The notes beneath the pieces are model-generated. The model saw nothing but the letters and a program-made list of their open reading frames with translations, was not told the DNA's origin and ran no database searches. The translations under genes and the position numbers were made by a program. Below, one piece after another: positions 48,268 to 56,898 of a stretch of 64,000 nucleotides of DNA; position 1 is the stretch's first letter, and every line of letters starts with the position of its first letter. This DNA comes from Acidobacteriota bacterium. GTDB lineage: Bacteria; Acidobacteriota; Terriglobia; Terriglobales; Acidobacteriaceae. Where the stretch lies: NCBI GenBank assembly GCA_016196065.1, contig JACPYL010000025.1, forward strand, positions 248,001 to 312,000, in the 5' to 3' direction.

Positions 48268-49050
48268 CTATCGTCCCTTGAACGCCGCCGGCCGCTTCTC
48301 CAAAAACGCTGTCGTCCCTTCTTTCTTGTCTTCCGTAGCGCAGGCTACTCCGAACAGGACGGCCTCGAGATAGAGCCCCTCGGCGAGCGTCATCTCCATG
48401 CCTTTGTTGACCGCCTCCATCGCGTACTGAACGGCCAGAGGCGCGTTCGCAATGATCTTCGCGGCGATCGCTTCCGCTCGCGGAATCAGGTCGGCAGGCG
48501 CAGTCACTTCATTGACCAGCCCGATGCGATGCGCCTCCTGGGCCGTGATCATCTCGCCCGCCAGCACCATCTGCATGGCCAGTCCTTTGCCCACCAGGCG
48601 CGGGAGGCGCTGCGAGCCACCGTAGCCGGGGATAATCCCGAGCTTCACTTCCGGCTGCCCGAGTTTCGCATTGTCGCTCGCCAGGCGCATCGTGCAGGCC
48701 ATGGCAATTTCGCAGCCGCCGCCGAGAGCGAATCCATTCAGGCACGCAATCACCGGCTTGCCCAGATTCTCAATCAGGTTCAGCACAGACTGTCCGCGAT
48801 GGGTGTACTCCTTGCCGGATACCGCATCGTGCTTTGCCAGTTCAGCGATGTCTGCACCGGCGATGAATGCCTTTTCTCCCGCGCCAGTAAAAATCACCAC
48901 GCGGACCGCAGCATCGTTCTTGATGTCATGAAACGCCGACCGCAGCTCTTCCATCGTAGCCATGTTGAGGGCGTTGAGGACCTTCGGACGATTGACCGTG
49001 ACGTACGCAATCGCGTTCTTCTTATCCAGGAGAATGTTTTGGTAGGTCAT
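48268..49050 (-). CDS. Enoyl-CoA hydratase/isomerase (crotonase family)
   Basis: A 260-residue crotonase that hydrates trans-2-enoyl-CoA (crotonyl-CoA to 3-hydroxybutyryl-CoA). Motifs are VNRPKVLNALNMATMEELRS, FTGAGEKAFIAGADIAEL (oxyanion hole), ALGGGCEIAMACTMRLASDN and QPEVKLGIIPGYGGSQRLPR, with both catalytic Glu positions present. The ATG at 49050 gives the usual N-terminus. With the dehydrogenase and thiolase genes just upstream it forms three consecutive steps linking acetyl-CoA and crotonyl-CoA. Confidence 0.93.
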   Translation of the reverse strand: MTYQNILLDKKNAIAYVTVNRPKVLNALNMATMEELRSAFHDIKNDAAVRVVIFTGAGEKAFIAGADIAELAKHDAVSGKEYTHRGQSVLNLIENLGKPVIACLNGFALGGGCEIAMACTMRLASDNAKLGQPEVKLGIIPGYGGSQRLPRLVGKGLAMQMVLAGEMITAQEAHRIGLVNEVTAPADLIPRAEAIAAKIIANAPLAVQYAMEAVNKGMEMTLAEGLYLEAVLFGVACATEDKKEGTTAFLEKRPAAFKGR

Positions 49051-49090
49051 AAATGTTTGTTCCGTGATCCGATACTCTCTTAACAGACCT

Positions 49091-49169
49091 GTCATCCTGA
49101 GCAAGAGCGAAGGATCTGCTTTCTTTTCGCTCGCTGGTAAAGCAGGTCCTTCGCTCCGCTCAGGACGAC
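49091..49169. repeat. Inverted pair of the GTCATCCTGAGCGAAGCGAA repeat family
   Basis: GTCATCCTGAGCAAGAGCGA (49091-49110, continuing to GGATCTGCTTT) is mirrored by AAAGCAGGTCCTTCGCTCCG (from 49139) then CTCAGGACGAC. The two arms form a long imperfect stem. The right arm supplies the stop codon of the membrane protein gene at 49160. Confidence 0.75.
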
Positions 49170-49582
49170 AGATTGGTGGTGGAGGCGCTCCAATAAAACC
49201 TTCTCACTTGTGGCAGCAGCAGCAACACAAGCGGCACCACAAAACTCACGGCCAACGCAATGTCGCTGCCCTCGTGGCTATGCTCGTCGAGGATGTCGTA
49301 GGTGAATACGGCCAGAACGCCGACGTCGGTCGCGAGCGAGAGCACCCATCCCCAAAGCTTCCCTTTGCACAATCCCCAGGCGGCAATCAGCGTAATCAAC
49401 GCCGGAATCCCCAGCACAAGAGCACCGATCAGCAATCCGTGGACCGTATCCGCGGCGTCGGGATCAGCCAACATCTCCTGCGAACGCGTCAGTGTCAGCA
49501 CGAAAACCGATAGCCCAGCCAGCACGAGGCCAAGCAAGAACTGTAAAACGTATACGACAGTGATCAACGGAGAGCGCTTCAT
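49160..49582 (-). CDS. Four-helix membrane protein, unknown function
   Basis: A 140-residue protein with four predicted membrane helices (VVYVLQFLLGLVLAGLSVFV; GLLIGALVLGIPALITLIAA; WGWVLSLATDVGVLAVFTYD; IALAVSFVVPLVLLLLPQVR). A short acidic/His loop (DEHSHEG) lies between helices three and four. I recognise no family. The last residues and stop codon come from the repeat at 49091-49169, so the native C-terminus may have been altered by repeat insertion. Confidence 0.7.
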   Translation of the reverse strand: MKRSPLITVVYVLQFLLGLVLAGLSVFVLTLTRSQEMLADPDAADTVHGLLIGALVLGIPALITLIAAWGLCKGKLWGWVLSLATDVGVLAVFTYDILDEHSHEGSDIALAVSFVVPLVLLLLPQVRRFYWSASTTNLSS

Positions 49583-49603
49583 TCGGGTCCTCCAATTGAC
49601 TGC

Positions 49604-49640
49604 GATTTCACTTCTGCAATCCGACTGCTGATCCCAGCAA
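49604..49640. repeat. Heptad array, family F
   Basis: ACTTCTG, CAATCCG and ACTGCTG units lie in the 60-nt spacer upstream of the four-helix membrane protein gene. Phase is less regular than elsewhere. Confidence 0.45.
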
Positions 49641-49642
49641 TT

Positions 49643-50536
49643 CTAGAACGTTCCCGCCACCGGCTTTTCCGGGTTGGCGTAATCATAGAACCCGCGTCCG
49701 GATTTGCGGCCGTACCATCCTGCCATAACCAGCCGCTTCAAGAGAGGAGGCGATGCGAACCGCCGTTCTTTAAACTCGTCGTACATGACGTGCGTTATGT
49801 AGTAAGTCGTATCCAGTCCGACAAAATCGAGCAACGTAAACGGCCCCATCGGATACCCGCAACCAAGCTTCATCGCGTTGTCGATGTCTTCGATCGATCC
49901 CACGCCTTCTTCATACGCCCGGATCGCATCCAGCAGATACGGCACCAGCAGCCGGTTTACGATGAACCCCGTCTTGTCGGATGTGCGAACCGGAACTTTG
50001 CCGAGCTTTTTCGCAAACTCGTACACCGCCTCATAGACGTCCGGCGCAGTGGCGATCGTGCGGACCACTTCGACCAGTCGCATGAGGGGAACGGGATTAA
50101 AAAAGTGCAGCCCCACAAACCGCTCCGGACGCTTGGTCGCTGCCATCAATTCCGTGACCGAAATCGAGGAGGTGTTGGTTGCAAAGATCGCGTCTTTCTT
50201 CATGATGCCGTCGAGCGAATCGTACATATCCCGTTTCAGCTGGACGTTTTCGATGATCGCTTCAATCACGATGTCGCAATCCGACAGGTCCTGGCGATTG
50301 GTAGTTCCCTTCAACCGCTCTCTCGCAGCATCTTTCTGCTGCGCCGTGATCCCGCCTTTTTCCACGGGACGCTCGGCAAACTTCGCCAGCGACTTTTCAA
50401 TCCCGGCAAAACCTTTGTCGAGGAGTTTCTGTTCCACCTCAAGCACCGTGACATCGAACCCAGCCATCGCCGCAACTTGCGCGATGCCGGAACCCATCAG
50501 ACCGCAACCTAGAACGCCGACTTTTCTAATTTCCAT
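49643..50536 (-). CDS. 3-hydroxybutyryl-CoA dehydrogenase
   Basis: A 297-residue NAD(P)-dependent dehydrogenase of the 3-hydroxyacyl-CoA family. The Rossmann motif is GVLGCGLMGSGIAQVAAMAG, followed by ATNTSSISVTELMAATKRPE, LHFFNPVPLMRLVEVVRT with the catalytic His, and the C-terminal PMGPFTLLDFVGLDT. It interconverts acetoacetyl-CoA and 3-hydroxybutyryl-CoA. The spacer to the thiolase gene (50537-50626) carries a GTCATCCTGAGCGAAGCGAA repeat. Confidence 0.95.
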   Translation of the reverse strand: MEIRKVGVLGCGLMGSGIAQVAAMAGFDVTVLEVEQKLLDKGFAGIEKSLAKFAERPVEKGGITAQQKDAARERLKGTTNRQDLSDCDIVIEAIIENVQLKRDMYDSLDGIMKKDAIFATNTSSISVTELMAATKRPERFVGLHFFNPVPLMRLVEVVRTIATAPDVYEAVYEFAKKLGKVPVRTSDKTGFIVNRLLVPYLLDAIRAYEEGVGSIEDIDNAMKLGCGYPMGPFTLLDFVGLDTTYYITHVMYDEFKERRFASPPLLKRLVMAGWYGRKSGRGFYDYANPEKPVAGTF

Positions 50537-50572
50537 ATTGATTGCCTCAGATATCAGTACCCTATGAGAATT

Positions 50573-50600
50573 GTCATCCTGAGCGAAGCGAAGGACCTGT
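50573..50600. repeat. GTCATCCTGAGCGAAGCGAA-family repeat
   Basis: A single copy with AGGACCTG at its end, in the thiolase-dehydrogenase spacer; related to the pair at 49091 and the inverted copy at 24920. Confidence 0.7.
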
Positions 50601-50626
50601 TGTCCTCTATATTTCCCAATCTGCTT

Positions 50627-51826
50627 CTACTGAAAGCTCTCCACCACCATCGCAATTCCCTGCCCGCCGCCGATGCACGCCGTCGCCAGCCCATACTTCT
50701 TCTTCCGACGCCGCAACTCGTACATAAGCGTTATCACCAGCCGCGTTCCCGTCGCTCCCAGCGGATGACCCAAGGCAATGGCTCCACCGTTGACATTCAC
50801 TTTCTCGCGATCGAGTCCCAGCTCTTTCTCGACAGATAGATATTGCGCCGCAAATGCTTCGTTGACTTCGATCAGATCGATGTAGTCCAAAGTCAGTCCA
50901 GCCCGTTGCAGCGCAATCTTGGTCGCGGGCACAGGACCGCGTCCCATCAATTTCGGCTCTACGCCGGCGATGCCCCAATTCACGATTCGTCCTAGAGGAT
51001 TGATATTCCGCTTCTGCGCCATCTCAAGCGACATCACCATCACCGCGGCCGCGCCATCGACAATGCCGCTGGCGTTGCCGGCAGTGACGGTCCCGCTCTT
51101 GCCGAATGCCGGACGCAGTTTCGCCAATCCTTCCATCGTCGTTTGCGGACGCCGGTGGTCGTCCTCGGTCAGCGATTCACCGGTTGGTTCGCCTTTGGAA
51201 TTTCGCAGCGGCACCGGAGTCAGTTCTTCCTGGAGGCGTCCTGCCTTGTACGCCGCATCGGCAAGTTGCTGCGAACGCAGAGCGAATTCATCCTGCGCCT
51301 GTCGTGTGATGCCTTGCTGTTCGCCGTATAACTCGGCGGTATTCGCCATGTAGAGGCCGCAATAGCTGTCGAGCAGCGCGACCATCAGTGAGTCTTCCAG
51401 CTTTCCGCCGGGGGCAAGGGTAAAGCCGTCGCGACCGCGCAGAGTGAAAGGGGCTTGCGACATCGCTTCCATTCCACCTGCCAGAACGATCTTCGCTTCG
51501 TCCGTCTGGATCATCTGCGCTGCGCTGACGATCGACTGAATCCCCGAACCGCACAGCCGATTTACAGTCAGCGCCGGAGTCTCAATCGGAACGCCTGCGC
51601 GCAGGCCAACGTGCCGTGCGCCATAGATTGCGTCGCCGGAAGTTTGCTGGGCATTGCCGAAAACAACGTGATCCACGTCTTTCGGATCAACTCCCGAGCG
51701 CTCCATCGCCGCCTTCGACGCGATGGCCCCGAGTTCTTGTGCCGAGTAATCTTTGATCTTTCCGCAATAACGTCCAAAGGGCGTGCGCGCCCCGCTGACA
51801 ATAGCAATATCGCCTGGTTTCAGCAT
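50627..51826 (-). CDS. Acetyl-CoA acetyltransferase (thiolase)
   Basis: A 399-residue thiolase condensing two acetyl-CoA, or cleaving acetoacetyl-CoA. The nucleophile Cys is in VNRLCGSGIQSIVSAAQMI, with NGGAIALGHPLGATGTRL (His) and the second Cys in CIGGGQGIAMVV near the C-terminus. The ATG at 51826 gives a standard N-terminus; the extension to 51865 is non-conserved. With the dehydrogenase and hydratase genes it makes a short acetyl-CoA to crotonyl-CoA route; an acyl-CoA dehydrogenase is not in this window. Confidence 0.95.
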   Translation of the reverse strand: MLKPGDIAIVSGARTPFGRYCGKIKDYSAQELGAIASKAAMERSGVDPKDVDHVVFGNAQQTSGDAIYGARHVGLRAGVPIETPALTVNRLCGSGIQSIVSAAQMIQTDEAKIVLAGGMEAMSQAPFTLRGRDGFTLAPGGKLEDSLMVALLDSYCGLYMANTAELYGEQQGITRQAQDEFALRSQQLADAAYKAGRLQEELTPVPLRNSKGEPTGESLTEDDHRRPQTTMEGLAKLRPAFGKSGTVTAGNASGIVDGAAAVMVMSLEMAQKRNINPLGRIVNWGIAGVEPKLMGRGPVPATKIALQRAGLTLDYIDLIEVNEAFAAQYLSVEKELGLDREKVNVNGGAIALGHPLGATGTRLVITLMYELRRRKKKYGLATACIGGGQGIAMVVESFQ

Positions 51827-51889
51827 GATTCCTGCTTGCAGATGAGATGGCTGGCCAGAAGCCAACCTCTAAGTTTACCAGTTGGAGGG

Positions 51890-51970
51890 TGGGAATTTGT
51901 AATTGGCGGTCTGAAGTCAGGAACGGCAAGCTCTGAGATTACAAATCGCAAATTGCCGGGTTACAAATTG
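51890..51970. repeat. Heptad array, family G (GATTACA-type), inverted arms
   Basis: ATTTGTA and ATTGGCG units (51895-51908) are mirrored by GATTACA, AATCGCA and AATTGCC units (51936-51970) between the TPR-GAF gene and the thiolase gene. Confidence 0.55.
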
Positions 51971-51972
51971 GT

Positions 51973-54549
51973 TTACGCGACCGCTGCCGAAGCCGCAAAC
52001 TGCGGAGCCATACTGACGATCTTGCCAATTCCCTGCGCGGCAGCTTGCTCGAGGGCCTGGTCGGCGCGATTCACTACTTCGGTCACGATATCCACGGGAT
52101 CGAAATGCTGGCGCATGACCGCTTGTGCGAGTCCCGCGCTGAATTCCACTCTCTGATTCTTGCCAGGATATTTCACTTCGCCGAGCAGGCGACGCAATTT
52201 TTCAACCGCCAGCAGCGCTTCTTTTTCTCCGGTATCGCCGAGGATCAGCGCCACCGTCGTCGCTTCATAGCGGAACGCCAGGTCGTTGGTGCGGATATTC
52301 GCGGAGAAGAGCTGCCCGATCTGATCCATCACCGTCTCGATCGCCTGTTCACCGTGTTCCTTAATGAGCGCGCTATGCCGTCCAAATTGCATCAGGAGTA
52401 CGGAGACGGCGGTTCCCTGCTGCAATCCACGACGCGTCTCGGCTTGGAGAAGATCGAGATACGACGCGCGCTTGAGCAGGCCGGATTTTTCATCGGTGAC
52501 AGAAAGATTCTTCACCAGCCGGCGCAGGCCGGCGTTGTTGAGTGCAATCATGACCTGATCGCTCAGTGTCTTGATCACGACGATCTCGCCGGAACCCCAT
52601 GCGCGTGGCGTGTTCTGCGCGAGGATCAGCACCCCGAGATGATCGTTGCCTTCCACCAGCGGCAGCGCCAGCAACGATTCAATCTGCAATTCTTCAATCG
52701 CGACACGGACACCCAACAACTCTGGAGCATTGGCTGCATTGCTGATCGTTACCGTTCCGCGAGCCACGGCCAGATCCTGCAACGTTTCGACCAAACTGAC
52801 TAACGCCGCCGAACTACCGGGAATCAGGCCATCGACGTGGAACTCCTGCACACTCGACGGTGACAAGCCTGGTTTGCGCAGGGCTGCAATACAGCGCGAT
52901 GCACGCCAGTGTCCTCCAATCTCGCTGACGGAAGTTTTCAATACACCTTCCGCATTGCCCTGGTGATAAAGCTTGCGTGTAATCTCCGCAACTTTGGTCA
53001 GACTGCTGACTTCGCCTGCTTCGTGTGTGAGCGAAGTCGCTGCCACCGCCGGAACTGCCGGGGCAGGTGCCGCCGGACTTGCCGCAGACGCCGGTGGAGG
53101 CGCCGAAGCGGAATACTGGGGTTCCATTCCCGCAGCAATGTAAAGCCTCTGCAGTTCCTGGTTGCGCGTTTCTTCTCCGGGGAACAGCTCCTTGATCCTC
53201 TGGAGCCGTTCGACGGCTTTTGTCCGCATCCCGTATTGCACGAGGATTTCCGCCTGCAACATCAGATCCTGCAAAGCAGCTGCGCCCAGCGTCGGCTCTT
53301 CCACTTTCACGGCAGCCTGTTCCGCCTTCTTTACGGCCGAGAACCGCGAGGCAATTACATTGAAACGCTGGTCATCGATCTTTCCGCGCAGCGCTTCCAG
53401 TCGTTTCTGATGTCCCGGCTCGTAGGGATCCACTTCCGCGCCACGATCCAGGCACTCACCCGCTTTTTGATAGTCGTGTTTCGCACAATAAAGATCGAAG
53501 AGCTTCATCAACGCTTGCGCGTAGTCCGATTCGCGATTGGAAGCGTTGTAGAGCTGCGCCAAAAACTCGAGCATGTCGGTCGAAGGCCGATGCGAAGCCA
53601 CCACTTCCTGGATGGTCGTCAAGAACGACCGTCTCTCGCCGCGTCGGCGTTGGAAGACTTCGAGCTTGTTAGCAAGCGCGACCGCTTCTACGTCGAGTTC
53701 TGCGTCGAGCATCTTCCCAATCAGGTTGACGACCTGATGCATGCGCGCTGGATTCTGTTCGAACATCTGCCAGATCAGAGGCTCGCAATCGAGGCAGCGT
53801 CCAGCTGCCAGCAGCGCCTGGGCATACAAATCGCGCAACTCGGGATTGTTGTTTCCAGCATTGACGAGTGGTTCGAAGATGAAGATCGCCGCTCCCGCTT
53901 CTCCTTGCGTCAGCAGGCTCTTGCCGTACGCAATGGCAATTTTCGCATCGGCGGGATTTTCCGCGTAGGCACGCTCGAACCATTGCGACGAGTTTCCGCC
54001 TGCAGCCGCAGCAATATCCGCGAGCTTGAGGAAGAATTGTGCTGCCAGAACATGCTCGCCCAGGTCGGCGGACGCTTCCGCCACTCGCATATGATTTTGC
54101 TGGGTCGGCTCGAGATCGACAATTCGTCGCAGCACCAGCAAAGACTCTTCCTTGCGACCCTGCTTGTGCAAATCCTCCAACGCGTTCTCAAATGTCCCAA
54201 CCGCCAGTTTCTTGTTGGACTGCTCGAGCAATTGTCCAAATCGTACTTTTTGTTCCCAGGTCGGGTTGGTGTAGCGAGCCAGTTTTTTGTACGTCAGGCT
54301 GGCACGAGTCGCCTCTTGTGCCGCCACCTGTCGATCGAAGAGTTCGCCCAGCAAACCGACTGCCTGCGTTCCCTTATTCAGGGAAAGGCAGAGATCCGCC
54401 GCCATTTGGCGCACATTGTCATTTTGGGGATCGTCTTGCAGGACTAGCAGATATTCCGCCAATGCCTCGGCCGTCTTGCCTTTTTGCAAGAGCTTCTCCG
54501 CCTTCTCGACCCGGCGGGCGATCTCGACACGATTGGGGTTTTCCGGCAT
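51973..54549 (-). CDS. TPR-GAF protein with a degenerate GGDEF domain
   Basis: An 858-residue soluble protein. The N-terminal 430 residues are TPR-like helical repeats (RVEKAEKLLQKGKTAEALAE, KKLAVGTFENALEDLHKQGR). A Pro/Ala linker near 490-510 leads to a GAF-like domain (about 540-690; IEELQIESLLALPLVEGNDH, LGVLILAQNTPRAWGSGEIV). The last 160 residues have the GGDEF fold, but the signature is RYEATTVALIL, so the catalytic GG(D/E)EF residues are gone and it cannot make cyclic-di-GMP. It may sense or bind nucleotide instead. It is divergent from an active GGDEF gene. Confidence 0.82.
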   Translation of the reverse strand: MPENPNRVEIARRVEKAEKLLQKGKTAEALAEYLLVLQDDPQNDNVRQMAADLCLSLNKGTQAVGLLGELFDRQVAAQEATRASLTYKKLARYTNPTWEQKVRFGQLLEQSNKKLAVGTFENALEDLHKQGRKEESLLVLRRIVDLEPTQQNHMRVAEASADLGEHVLAAQFFLKLADIAAAAGGNSSQWFERAYAENPADAKIAIAYGKSLLTQGEAGAAIFIFEPLVNAGNNNPELRDLYAQALLAAGRCLDCEPLIWQMFEQNPARMHQVVNLIGKMLDAELDVEAVALANKLEVFQRRRGERRSFLTTIQEVVASHRPSTDMLEFLAQLYNASNRESDYAQALMKLFDLYCAKHDYQKAGECLDRGAEVDPYEPGHQKRLEALRGKIDDQRFNVIASRFSAVKKAEQAAVKVEEPTLGAAALQDLMLQAEILVQYGMRTKAVERLQRIKELFPGEETRNQELQRLYIAAGMEPQYSASAPPPASAASPAAPAPAVPAVAATSLTHEAGEVSSLTKVAEITRKLYHQGNAEGVLKTSVSEIGGHWRASRCIAALRKPGLSPSSVQEFHVDGLIPGSSAALVSLVETLQDLAVARGTVTISNAANAPELLGVRVAIEELQIESLLALPLVEGNDHLGVLILAQNTPRAWGSGEIVVIKTLSDQVMIALNNAGLRRLVKNLSVTDEKSGLLKRASYLDLLQAETRRGLQQGTAVSVLLMQFGRHSALIKEHGEQAIETVMDQIGQLFSANIRTNDLAFRYEATTVALILGDTGEKEALLAVEKLRRLLGEVKYPGKNQRVEFSAGLAQAVMRQHFDPVDIVTEVVNRADQALEQAAAQGIGKIVSMAPQFAASAAVA

Positions 54550-54696
54550 TGGCTAAGTTGGGGCGGAGAGACCCGCTTTGATTCTAGGTATGCCCCACCG
54601 TCCCAGCAACGCGGTACCGTCGATCGGTGATTACGAAAGTCATGACGGGGAATGCCGAATCAATCCCAGGTATCGGTTGAGACCGAAGATTCAAGA

Positions 54697-54717
54697 TCGG
54701 CAGCCGTTTTGCCGATT
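54697..54717. promoter_or_regulatory. Short inverted repeat in the divergent GGDEF spacer
   Basis: ATCGGCA (54697-54703) and TGCCGAT (54711-54717) flank a 7-nt centre, 17 nt before the GTG start of the GGDEF gene. It could be an operator or a leader hairpin. Confidence 0.3.
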
Positions 54718-54733
54718 CGATGATTGAGGCGGA

Positions 54734-56845
54734 GTGTCCTTCCACGATCTAATGGGTGAGGCAAGCACCACCAATCGTCTTAAATCCCGACTGCTTGACC
54801 TTGCAGACACCCGCACCACCTGGTTCGCGGGTGGACTCTTCTTCGCCTTCCTGCTCCTGCAGGCGATCGGTTTTGGGCTGCTCGGGATCGGACGCGCAGG
54901 AATGGGACTTTCCGAGTCCATGCTGGTTCTTCACGGAGTCCTCTCCCTTGCCTGCTCCGTGTCCGCATTCCGCCGGGCGCAGGGCACTACGGCGCTTTTC
55001 TGGATCCTGTTTGCGACTGTCATGACCGTATTGTTTGTGCCGACAGCCATCCAGGCCTACGGCACACTCTGCGCAAGAAGTGTGTTGTCAGAATCCACCT
55101 GGCGGCTGATCTACTGCCTCTATGGCGCACCCATCCTGATGATGTTTTTTCTGCCAGAGGCCCGCGGCGACGCTCGAGCCCGGCTGGAAGTCTTCCTAGA
55201 TCTCTTACAGGTCGCGATTGTCGTCAGCCTGATCTACGCCACCTTCTTCTTTTTTCCAGCGCAAAGCATGCTGCCTTCCGATGCCCTCTTACACAATGTC
55301 AGCGTCAGCGATGCGCAGAGTCTCCTGCTTCTGGTTGCCGCTTTCTTGCGGCTGCAATTTTGCCGCACTCCTGAGACTCGGGGCCTTCTGCTTCGGCTCA
55401 CGTTTTTCCTGCTGGCATGCGCAATCACCACCTTTGTCGGTGACTGGATCGACCTTCACCAGCACGCTTGGTCCCCCTGGTTCGATCTGGGTTGGGCGGT
55501 CCCTTTTATTGTCGCCGGACTGATCGCTCTGACCTGGAGGCCGGCGCCGCAGCCCACATCCCTTCCTGAGTCAGCCAGTTTCCTCAACTTCGTGGTCGCC
55601 AACCTGGCACTGGTCACGATGTTGCTCGGGGTTGCCCTGCTGACGAACCATTGGGAACAGGCCTACGGAAGACTACTCACGAGCGTCGCAATCGTGGCAT
55701 CCCTGCTCGCGCTTACGTTGCGGCTGGCGTTGACGCAGTTCCACCAGCAGCAGGAAATCAGGCACCGTCAGGCTGCCCAGAATCTTCTGGCTGTGTCCCA
55801 CGAGGAAATCGCACAACTGCTTGACCAGGCGCGCGCACAAACACTGGAAATCACCGAGGTAAGCCAACTCGGGAACTTGCTACAGGCCTGCAACTCACGC
55901 GCGCAAGTGTTTCAGCTCCTTCCATCACGAATGGTCCGGCTGTTCCCCGGAACATCCGGCGCCCTTTCCATGTTCAACGTTTCGCGAACGCGCGCCGAGC
56001 CGGTTGCCGTTTGGGGCGAGCGCCCGCCTTCGGATCATCATCTCGCGTGGGGCGTTCGTTCCGGTTCCCAATCCGTCTCCGCTCCCTTGATTACCAATGG
56101 CGAGGCACTCGGAGTGCTGGTACTTGGAGTTGATGAGGACTCTCCGACTTCCCGTTCCGAAGCCGAGGCCGACGGAGATTCGTCCCACCGCCAGCAGTTA
56201 GCTCTCGCGATCGCCAAGCAGATCGCCCTCACCGTGTCGAATATCGACCTGCGAGAGGCTCTGCAAGATCAAGCGATACGTGATCCGCTAACGGGCTTGT
56301 ACAACCGTCGCTACATGCAGGAGTTCCTCGATCGTGAAGTTCGCCGCGCCCGCCGCCGAGAGCGCTCATTGGCCGTCATGATGATCGATATTGACCATTT
56401 CAAGCGTTACAACGATTCCTTTGGGCACGGTGCCGGCGACGATGCACTCCGCCTGGTTGGTGAAACACTAATGGACGCTGTGCGAGCCGAGGATCTGGCG
56501 TGCCGCTACGGAGGCGAAGAATTTACCGTCATCCTGGTCGAGTGCTCGCTCGCGCAGGCCGTTCTTCGCGCCGAGGAGATTTGCAGACGGCTTCGTCAGA
56601 TACACACCAACCGCCCCGGCGAACTTCCAGAAGGAGTGACGGCATCGATCGGCGTTGCCGGGTTCCCAGAAACCACCGACAACATCGACCTGCTGGTAAA
56701 AGTTGCCGACCAGGGTCTGTACCAGGCCAAGCATGACGGTCGCGACCGCGTGGTCGCCGCAAATCTTGAAGCCACCAGTGCAGTCGCTCCATCTCTCTCT
56801 CATTCAAGCGACCTTTCAGCTTTGGTCGCACCGGAACCGTCCTAG
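54734..56845 (+). CDS. Membrane GAF-GGDEF diguanylate cyclase
   Basis: A 703-residue protein. The first 330 residues hold about eight hydrophobic helices (for example WFAGGLFFAFLLLQAIGFGL and FLDLLQVAIVVSLIYATFFF). A coiled linker and a GAF-like region (about 365-515) follow, then a full GGDEF domain: IRDPLTGLYNRRYMQEFLDR, MMIDIDHFKRYNDSFGHGAG and RYGGEEFTVILVE. RAED, five residues before GGEEF, matches the RxxD inhibitory site, so product feedback is expected. It should make cyclic-di-GMP from GTP in response to a membrane signal. The GTG start has GAGGCGGA upstream. Confidence 0.9.
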   Translation: MSFHDLMGEASTTNRLKSRLLDLADTRTTWFAGGLFFAFLLLQAIGFGLLGIGRAGMGLSESMLVLHGVLSLACSVSAFRRAQGTTALFWILFATVMTVLFVPTAIQAYGTLCARSVLSESTWRLIYCLYGAPILMMFFLPEARGDARARLEVFLDLLQVAIVVSLIYATFFFFPAQSMLPSDALLHNVSVSDAQSLLLLVAAFLRLQFCRTPETRGLLLRLTFFLLACAITTFVGDWIDLHQHAWSPWFDLGWAVPFIVAGLIALTWRPAPQPTSLPESASFLNFVVANLALVTMLLGVALLTNHWEQAYGRLLTSVAIVASLLALTLRLALTQFHQQQEIRHRQAAQNLLAVSHEEIAQLLDQARAQTLEITEVSQLGNLLQACNSRAQVFQLLPSRMVRLFPGTSGALSMFNVSRTRAEPVAVWGERPPSDHHLAWGVRSGSQSVSAPLITNGEALGVLVLGVDEDSPTSRSEAEADGDSSHRQQLALAIAKQIALTVSNIDLREALQDQAIRDPLTGLYNRRYMQEFLDREVRRARRRERSLAVMMIDIDHFKRYNDSFGHGAGDDALRLVGETLMDAVRAEDLACRYGGEEFTVILVECSLAQAVLRAEEICRRLRQIHTNRPGELPEGVTASIGVAGFPETTDNIDLLVKVADQGLYQAKHDGRDRVVAANLEATSAVAPSLSHSSDLSALVAPEPS

Positions 56846-56898
56846 CAAAACCGCTTTTCGCAGGCACATTCCCTCCACTTCTGGTACAACCACCATTC

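Noticed and set aside
52909-54447. 512-codon plus-strand frame opposite the TPR-GAF gene
   Set aside because: Antisense to a convincing repeat protein; translation is unlike any known protein.
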